From Bradyrhizobium campsiandrae (GTDB taxonomy: Bacteria; Pseudomonadota; Alphaproteobacteria; Rhizobiales; Xanthobacteraceae), in the NCBI RefSeq assembly GCF_014529705.1, contig NZ_JAANIH010000077.1, forward strand, positions 1 to 39,504: DNA of 39,504 bases. The letters are read 5' to 3'. Positions 33,929 to 39,504 of this stretch are shown here, one piece after another. Under the pieces are notes generated by a model. It saw nothing but the letters and a program-made list of their open reading frames with translations, ran no database searches and had not been told where the DNA came from. Numbering within the stretch: the first letter of the stretch is position 1; the number at the start of each line of letters is the position of its first letter. The translations under genes and the position numbers were made by a program.

Positions 33929-34043
33929 TTCCAGCCGATCGTGATCACCGATTCCAGGCCATCGTGATCACTCATTCCAGAGCAGCGTGATCACCATTTC
34001 CAGCCGATCGTGATCGCTATTTCCAGCGATCGCGATCGGGGGA
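33929..34043. repeat. Five 23-bp tandem repeats, IS21 left-end transposase-binding sites
   Basis: TTCCAG starts at 33929, 33952, 33975, 33998 and 34021, exactly every 23 bases. Each unit reads roughly TTCCAG-N4-ATCGTGATCACC; the last is degenerate. Long multiple repeats at the element ends are typical of IS21-family elements and bind IstA. They lie directly upstream of istA. The rest of 33833-34116 has no gene. Confidence 0.85.
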
Positions 34044-34116
34044 ACGGGGAGGCGCGCACCGCTGACAGTCTGCAACCCGGGTAGCTTGGTCTTTTGCCTA
34101 ACCGCAGAGGATCGAG

Positions 34117-35642
34117 ATGCCGACCGAGAGACTGTCCATGCGCCACATTCGTGAAGCTCTACGCCTGCACTACAGCGTCGGCATGTCGCAACGCGCCGTT
34201 GCCCGCAGCCTGGGCTTGGCCCAAGGCACGGTCAGCAAGTACCTGAACCGAACCCGCCGCGCCGGCCTGACCTGGCCGTTGCCGCCGGAGCTGGATGACG
34301 ATGTCCGGCTTGAGAACCGCCTATATCCGCCACCATCCGATCGGCCCAGCGACGAGCGTCCGCAGCCCGATTGGGCGCTCGTGCATCGCGAGCTGCGGCG
34401 CCCGAACGTCACGCTGATGCTGTTGTGGGAGGAGTATTGCGACGCGAGCTCCGACAGCTTCAGCTATTCGTGGTTCTGCGAGCGTTACAAGGAATGGGCC
34501 GGCCGCCTCAAGCCGACCCTGCGCCAGGTGCATGTCGCCGGCGAGAAGCTGTTCGTCGACTATTCCGGCCACACGATGGAGGTGGTTGACGGGCTCAGCG
34601 GCGAGGTACGCAGCATGCAGATCTTCGTCGCCGTGCTCGGCGCCTCGAACTACACCTATGCCGAAGCCAGCTTCAGCCAGAGCCTGCCGGACTGGATCAC
34701 CTCGCACGTTCGGGCCTTTGCCTATTTCGGCGGCGTGGCCCGGCAGACGGTGAGCGACAATCTGAAGGCCGGCGTCACCCGGGCCTGCTTTCACGAGCCG
34801 ATGGTCAACCGGACCTATGCCGATCTCGCCCGCCATTACCGCACCGCCATCGTTCCGGCACGGCCATATCGGCCGCGGGATAAAGCCAAGGTCGAGGTCC
34901 AAATTGTCGGGCGATGGATTCTCGCGCGTCTGCGCAACCGCCGCTTCTTCTCGCTCGCCGCCCTCAACGAGGCAATTTACGCGCTCCTTGTCGAGCTGAA
35001 CGATCGACCTCTCCGGAGCTGGGGGCGAAGCCGGCGCGAACTGTTCGAGGAGCTCGATCGCCCGGCGCTGATACCCTTACCGGATGAGCCGTACGAGTAT
35101 GCCGAGTGGAAGCGCTGCCGGGTCAACCTCGATTATCACGTCGAGATCGCCAAGCATTACTACAGCGTCCCTCACAACCTCGTGCATCAGGAGGTCGAGG
35201 CTCGCATCACCCAAAAGACCGTCGAGATTTTCCTCCGCGAGTGGCGTCGCATCTGCGCAGCACCCTGCCGCATCGTCCGACGACGATTCCCGAGCATATG
35301 CCGAGCTCACATCGCCGCTATCGCGACTGGACCCATGAGCGCATTCGTTCCGAAGCCGCCAGGGTCGGTCCCGATGTCGAGACGCTGATCGAGGTCATCC
35401 TGCGCTCGCGGCCGCATCCGGAACAGGGCTTCCGCTCGGCCATCGGCATTCTCGGGTTGGTCAAGCGCTATGGCCAGGAACGCGTCGACGCCGCCTGCGC
35501 CCGGGCGCTGCTGCTCAACGCCCGTTCGTACAAATCGGTCGCCGCCATCCTCAAGAACGGCACTGACAGAACCGCTCCTCCCGCCGAGGAGGCGCCCATC
35601 CTCTTCCACGCCAACATTCGTGGCCGCACTTACTACAATTGA
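34117..35642 (+). pseudogene. istA: IS21-family transposase istA, frameshifted
   Basis: The N-terminal HTH is MRHIREALRLHYSVGMSQRA followed by VARSLGLAQGTVSKYLNR. The DDE core has Asp in KLFVDYSGHTMEV, Asp in RQTVSDNLKAGV, and the acidic residue in RPRDKAKVEVQIVGR. The frame from ATG 34117 is normal to about 35240 (KTVEIFLRE), then diverges and stops at 35388. The next frame continues the family sequence as RVASHLRSTLPHRPTTIPEH and ends with LFHANIRGRTYYN at 35642, so a small deletion near 35240 breaks the gene. The DDE core lies before the break, but the C-terminal part is lost, so activity is doubtful. istB follows after 17 bases. Confidence 0.9.
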
Positions 35643-35659
35643 TCAGGAGAGATATCAGC

Positions 35660-36430
35660 ATGCTCATTCACCCCACCGTCGATCGCTTGCGCGCCCTCGG
35701 CCTTGCCGCCATGGCCGACACCTTCGTCGAACTGCAGAACAATCCCGAGGCGGCCGAGATGCCGCACGCCGATTGGCTCGGCCTCCTCGTCGATCGCGAG
35801 ATCACTGCCCGCGACAACCGCCGCCTTACGCGCCGCTTGAGCAGCGCCAAGCTCCGTCAAGCCGCCACCATCGAGAACGTCGACTATCGCACCGCCCGTG
35901 GTCTCGATCGTTCGCTCTTCCAGAACCTCGTCACCTGTCAATGGATCCGTGAGGCCAACCACCTGGTCATCGTCGGCCCAACCGGCACCGGCAAGTCCTG
36001 GCTTGCCTGCGCGCTCGGCAACAAGGCCTGCCGCGACGGCTTCTCCGTGCTCTACAAGCGGGCACCCCGCCTGTTCGCAGATCTCGCGCAGGCGCGCGGC
36101 GAAGGCCGTCTGGCCCGCCTGATCGCGGCCCTCGAGCGCGTCAATCTCCTCATCCTCGACGACTGGGGACCTGAACCGCTTACCGCCGACCAGCGCCGGG
36201 ATCTGCTCGAGATTGTCGATGATCGCTACGACAAGGGATCCTTATTGATCACAAGTCAGGTCCCCGTGTCGCAATGGCACGCCATGACCCTCGCCGCCAT
36301 CGATCGCCTCGTCCACCACGCCACGATCCTCGAAATGAATGTCGACAGCTATCGGCGAAAAGCGGCTGTCGACAAAGCGCGCGGAGCCGGACGACCGCCA
36401 ACGCGCGCGACAATCAAAGGCTCATCCTGA
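35660..36430 (+). CDS. istB: IS21-family helper ATPase IstB, intact
   Basis: A 256-residue AAA+ ATPase related to DnaC. It has the Walker A motif GPTGTGKSWLA, Walker B LLILDDWG, the sensor segment GSLLITSQVPVSQWH, and the C-terminal ILEMNVDSYRRK. IstB helps IstA choose and engage target DNA. ATG 35660 has GGAGAG about 9 bases upstream; an in-frame TTG at 35639 is less likely. The gene appears complete, but its partner istA is frameshifted. Confidence 0.93.
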   Translation: MLIHPTVDRLRALGLAAMADTFVELQNNPEAAEMPHADWLGLLVDREITARDNRRLTRRLSSAKLRQAATIENVDYRTARGLDRSLFQNLVTCQWIREANHLVIVGPTGTGKSWLACALGNKACRDGFSVLYKRAPRLFADLAQARGEGRLARLIAALERVNLLILDDWGPEPLTADQRRDLLEIVDDRYDKGSLLITSQVPVSQWHAMTLAAIDRLVHHATILEMNVDSYRRKAAVDKARGAGRPPTRATIKGSS

Positions 36431-36502
36431 TTGTCGCTCCACGACAATCAAATCAAGCGTCACGAAAATATCCCTTGCGTTATCGTCGGGCCGCGACAAT
36501 CA
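36406..36502. repeat. CGACAATCA repeats downstream of istB
   Basis: CGACAATCA occurs at 36408-36416, 36442-36450 and 36494-36502, with an inverted copy TGATTGTCG at 36428-36436 that forms a 9-bp hairpin (5-base loop) with the second. They overlap the istB 3' end. They may belong to the right end of the IS21-type element, but they do not match the 23-bp left-end repeats. Confidence 0.4.
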
Positions 36503-36619
36503 TCCTCCCGCCGCACTCCGAGCAGGAGTGCCGGAACTTCCTCAAAGCCGCTGGATATGCCCACGATTAAGCGCTCGATGCTCTAGTGTCACTCATGACT
36601 GTGTCTCGCTGGCTTGTTG

Positions 36620-38120
36620 TCAGACGAACAGCGGCGTGCCGCTGGGTTTGGATGGTTCGGACTGCTTCTCGCGCGGAAAGGCAGAAGAAAGACTCGGAAG
36701 GTCGAGAACGGCGCGGATTGCCGCGCTCAGCTTCTCCGCGGCATCCCTGGGGTCGGGCGTTCCTTCCTTGTCGCGCCAGGCCACCACTCCGTCCGGTCGC
36801 ACAAGGAGCGCGCCGGCCTCCTCGATCTCGCGGGCGCGCTGCCACTCGCAGTACAGGTCTTGCGCTTCGGGCGAGCCGGCCACGACGATCCGCAGGACCG
36901 GCAGATCAAGGCGGCGAACCGCATCCTTCCAAGCCGTGCCGGCGAGGCCGGTCACGACAGTGAAGAGACCCTTTCCAGTGACGTCCAGCGTCGACATGCG
37001 CGTACCGTCCGGGCCGACGAGCCATGCGTGCGGAATCTTCGCACCCGGTCGCGTCGTCGGCTGATTGTAGAGGTCGCGGTCGCGCCGCCATTTTTCCGGC
37101 TTCGCCCCCTCGTCCGGAACGACGGCCGAGGATTCGTACCGCTGGTTCATCTCGACGCCTTGGGCGTTGAACTCTCAGTCTGCTTGAGGTCGAGCGCTGC
37201 CTGCGCGGCCTTTCTGGCAGCGACGCCCTCCGGACCCGGATCGCGGAAGCGCACGATCCCGGCGGCCACCGCATTCTCCGCGCCCTGCACCCGGAAACAG
37301 GCATTCAGCGGAGCGTAGTCGAGGCGCGACTGATTGGCGCGCTGCACAACCTGCTTACCGACGGGAGCTCTCTCCTGCGAATAGCTTTCCAGGAGCTTCG
37401 GTCTGGCCCAGCCCTTGACGGAGTAGGCGAGTTTCCAACCGAGATTGTGGGCATCCTGCACGCAGGTGTTGTTGCCCAGGCCGCTCGACGGAGGATGCCG
37501 GTGGACAGCATCGCCGCCGCAGAACACGCGGCCCCTGGAATATTGAGTCACATAGGCCTGGTTGACGTACCAGATCGACGTTCTCACGATGTCGAGCCCG
37601 ATCACCGGATCGCCGATCAGAATCCCGATCTTTTCACGGACGTCACTTTCGGAGAGATCGGGCTCCCCCTTGTCGATGTCGAACCCCCGTCCGGCGATCC
37701 ATTGCGTCCAGGGCCGCACGGCGCGGAGAAGGCTCATGCCGATCTCGCCGAAGCTCGCATCCGGCGTGACGATCCAGTTCAGGATGCTGGGACGATGTTT
37801 GCTGTACCTGGAGAGGTCGGCTCGGTGTTGGACGCGAACGTTGCGCCCTTTTCGGCCGCCTTCTGGAACAGGATCGGCTCGAGCAGCGGCTGAATGATGT
37901 CCACCATGCCGCAGGGACTTGCTCGCAGGTAGTCGCCCCGGCGGTCGTCCCCCGTCCCCCAAGTCCGCATCCGGATCAGTTCGGGTCCGGCGAGGCTGGT
38001 GGTGAAGGTTGTGTCGCCCATCTGCTCCCAAGGGCTCGCGTAGCGGGCGACGTCCTCCGAGATTCCGAGATCCCGGAAGACTTCGTTCGCGCGCTGGTTC
38101 GTGATGTGAGCGCGGGGTGA
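36620..38120 (-). pseudogene. FAD-dependent aromatic monooxygenase (TfdB/PheA type), decayed
   Basis: Reading from the 5' side at about 38120: HITNQRANEVFRDLGISEDV, then MGDTTFTTSLAGPELIRMRT, then WGTGDDRRGDYLRASPCGM. After FASNTEP the sequence jumps, in another frame, to DLSRYSKHRPSILNWIVTP, which implies an internal deletion. The core goes on with GRVFCGGDAVHRHPPSSGLG and NNTCVQDAHNLGWKLAYSVK, the FAD-binding GDAxH motif. A further frameshift near 37170 leads into FNAQGVEMNQRYESSAVVPD and a C-terminal thioredoxin-like domain, which ends at 36620. The N-terminal GxGxxG FAD motif is absent. Family members hydroxylate phenols. With two frame breaks, a deletion and a lost 5' end, this is a pseudogene. 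Confidence 0.87.
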
Positions 38121-38136
38121 ATCCCAGAGGCGATCT

Positions 38137-38214
38137 CAACTCGATCGCCTCTATCAGCGTGTCATCGACGATCTCAACACCCTCGTCCAGGCCGTCGGCC
38201 TAAAAGCGGCATGA
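38137..38214 (+). pseudogene. C-terminal transposase-like scrap
   Basis: The frame QLDRLYQRVIDDLNTLVQAV then GLKAA ends with TGA at 38212-38214. It resembles the C-terminal tail of an insertion-sequence transposase, but I cannot name the family with certainty. It begins within 20 bases of where the monooxygenase remnant loses its 5' end, so an insertion or recombination event there probably removed the start of that gene. The remaining 38215-38329 shows nothing. Confidence 0.4.
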
Positions 38215-38329
38215 CTTCAACCTCAAACGAGAACAAAATCCCCACTAAAGGCACGATAACGGTCCAACCCGGTGCCGGACTGGCTATCCATTTGCCCGCC
38301 GCGCTCGCCCCGTCTTCGCAACCCGGCCG

Positions 38330-38361
38330 GCTCCGGATGGCGACACCCGCTCCGGATAGCG
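38330..38361. promoter_or_regulatory. Direct repeats upstream of araC, candidate AraC-type binding sites
   Basis: GCTCCGGATGGCG (38330-38342) is repeated as GCTCCGGATAGCG (38349-38361), 12 of 13 bases equal, with a 19-base period. The second copy ends one base before the -35 hexamer. Direct repeats about two helical turns apart next to -35 are the usual layout for AraC-family binding. Confidence 0.6.
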
Positions 38362-38362
38362 T

Positions 38363-38391
38363 TTGACAGCTTTGCCGAATGATTCGATAAT
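38363..38391 (+). promoter_or_regulatory. Near-consensus sigma-70 promoter of araC
   Basis: TTGACA (38363-38368), a 17-base spacer, then GATAAT (38386-38391), one base off consensus. Transcription would start near 38398, 25 bases before the araC start. Confidence 0.75.
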
Positions 38392-38422
38392 AAAAAAAAT
38401 TTGACGGGGAGGATTAAAGCCT

Positions 38423-39307
38423 ATGGAGCGGCTGGTTCCGCCGGACGAGATTCCGCGCTGGATCCCGGGGAAACTGACGCTGGACAGCAGCGGATCCCGG
38501 TGGCGTGGCGTGACACTGAAAGGCTATGAGTACGCCGACCTTCATGTCGCCATTCCGTCGATGCGTGACTACATGATCGTTGTCTACGAAGGCGAAGCAG
38601 CCCGCATGGGACGACGATGCGGGGGACCTTGGGAGTATCATCGGGTCGAGCCTGGCGTAGTTTCTCTTTTGACGCGCGCGGAACAGTCGGAATGGGCGTG
38701 GTCACGGCCGATCTCGGTGTCCCACGTCTATCTCTCCCATGACGCGATCACCAAGGTTGCCGGCGACATTTACGACCGCAACATAGCGGATGTCGAAATC
38801 GGCGATAAGGTGCGCGCGGTCGACGACTTCCTCCCTTGGGTCAGCCGCACGCTTCGGCAGGAACTGAGCGGCGGCGAGATTGGCGGACGCGTGATGGTAG
38901 AGACTTTGCTCACGCAGGCTTGCGTGCATGTCCTGCGTAGCTTTGCCCACACCAAATTCCGCGAGCCAAGGAGTTCGGGTACCTTCACCCCGGCCGAGCG
39001 CAGAATCCTGACCGAGTACTTGGCCGAGAAACTGAGAGCTGATGTCTCGCTCGCCGATATGGCTGGCGCAGTAGGGCTCAGCGTATTCCATTTTTCGCGC
39101 AAGTTCCGTGCCGAGTTCGGCTGTCCGCCGCATCAGTGGCTGGTACGCGAACGGATTAAGCGCGCGAGCGAGTTGATCAAGCGCCAATGTCTGCCTTTAA
39201 AGGAAGTCGCGTTCGAGGCGGGCTTCGCCGATCAGAGCCACATGACGAGGCTCTTCTGCCGGCATTACGGAATGACCCCCGCTGAATACCGGCGGACTTT
39301 CGACTGA
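38423..39307 (+). CDS. AraC-family transcriptional regulator
   Basis: A 294-residue regulator. The N-terminal half is an unassigned sensing domain. The C-terminal domain has two helix-turn-helix units: SLADMAGAVGLSVFHFSRKF and LKEVAFEAGFADQSHMTRLF, followed by CRHYGMTPAEYRRTF, the standard AraC signature. GGGGAGG lies about 10 bases before ATG 38423. A near-consensus promoter and direct repeats sit upstream. It points away from the monooxygenase pseudogene; AraC activators often control the divergent gene, so the original target may have been that monooxygenase, now destroyed (inference). The protein itself shows no damage. Confidence 0.93.
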   Translation: MERLVPPDEIPRWIPGKLTLDSSGSRWRGVTLKGYEYADLHVAIPSMRDYMIVVYEGEAARMGRRCGGPWEYHRVEPGVVSLLTRAEQSEWAWSRPISVSHVYLSHDAITKVAGDIYDRNIADVEIGDKVRAVDDFLPWVSRTLRQELSGGEIGGRVMVETLLTQACVHVLRSFAHTKFREPRSSGTFTPAERRILTEYLAEKLRADVSLADMAGAVGLSVFHFSRKFRAEFGCPPHQWLVRERIKRASELIKRQCLPLKEVAFEAGFADQSHMTRLFCRHYGMTPAEYRRTFD

Positions 39308-39504
39308 TGGCGGACGCGCGCTTGGACATGACGTGACCAGCTTAGAGACTTCTCTGATTGGGACCCATTAGTCGTCCGTTCTTTAATCGCGGGCACGGTG
39401 TCAACCCCGATCGACAAACATGATCCACTGCCGGGTTCATGGTTCTTTCCGCGGTCGTCTCGATGCAGGAGCGCCGCATGATGGCGTTCAAGAGGTGTAG
39501 CATC
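39308..39504. other. Right-edge stretch without recognisable gene
   Basis: The last 197 bases hold no gene or repeat that I can support. Confidence 0.4.

Noticed and set aside
33929..34043. Regular repeats that could be read as a CRISPR array
   Set aside because: The units are contiguous without unique spacers and sit directly before istA; they are IS21 end repeats.
1..39504. tRNA, rRNA or riboswitch genes
   Set aside because: I saw no sequence that I could support as any of these.

Overview
The window looks like a chromosomal segment of an alphaproteobacterium of the Bradyrhizobium/Rhodopseudomonas type. It is GC-rich, rich in acyl-CoA catabolic genes, and carries IS21, IS110, IS256, IS630 and IS91 transposase genes or remnants. 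This placement is inferred from gene content and protein style, not from a marker gene.

Region 1 (1-20.5 kb) is a catabolic island for an unidentified CoA-activated acid. It holds an acyl-CoA carboxylase subunit, a Cys-less thiolase-fold protein paired with a DUF35 protein, a nitroreductase, three AMP-forming acyl-CoA ligases, two enoyl-CoA hydratase-type proteins, three acyl-CoA dehydrogenases, a FadH-type 2,4-dienoyl-CoA reductase, two PECR/DECR-type SDRs (one frameshifted), a transglutaminase-like protein and a TetR regulator. Four divergent promoter regions carry five copies of one inverted repeat, consensus TTCTAACANNYGTTNGAA. This points to one dedicated regulon, most likely controlled by the TetR protein encoded at 18.4-19.0 kb. 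Together the genes could activate an acid, desaturate it, reduce or isomerise dienoyl intermediates, hydrate and oxidise it, and cleave it by thiolysis or retro-aldol chemistry.

Region 2 (20.5-22.7 kb) is an insertion graveyard: an IS91-type transposase remnant starts right upstream of the third dehydrogenase, followed by a broken IS630-type transposase. Region 3 (22.7-25.9 kb) is a marR-emrA-emrB type efflux operon with a 16-bp perfect palindrome in front. Region 4 (26-30.8 kb) holds an acyl carrier protein, a PepSY-like lipoprotein, a possible 37-residue membrane microprotein, an alpha/beta hydrolase translationally coupled to a PaaI-type thioesterase, and a branched-chain amino-acid-type ABC substrate-binding protein, followed by a strong terminator.

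Region 5 (31.2-36.5 kb) is a second mobile-element cluster: a 3'-truncated IS256 transposase, an intact IS110 transposase with a hairpin-rich flank (possible bridge RNA), and an IS21-type element with five 23-bp repeats at its left end, a frameshifted istA and an intact istB. Region 6 (36.6-39.3 kb) is a decayed FAD-dependent aromatic monooxygenase of the TfdB type next to an apparently intact araC gene with a near-consensus promoter and upstream direct repeats. The regulator may have lost its target.
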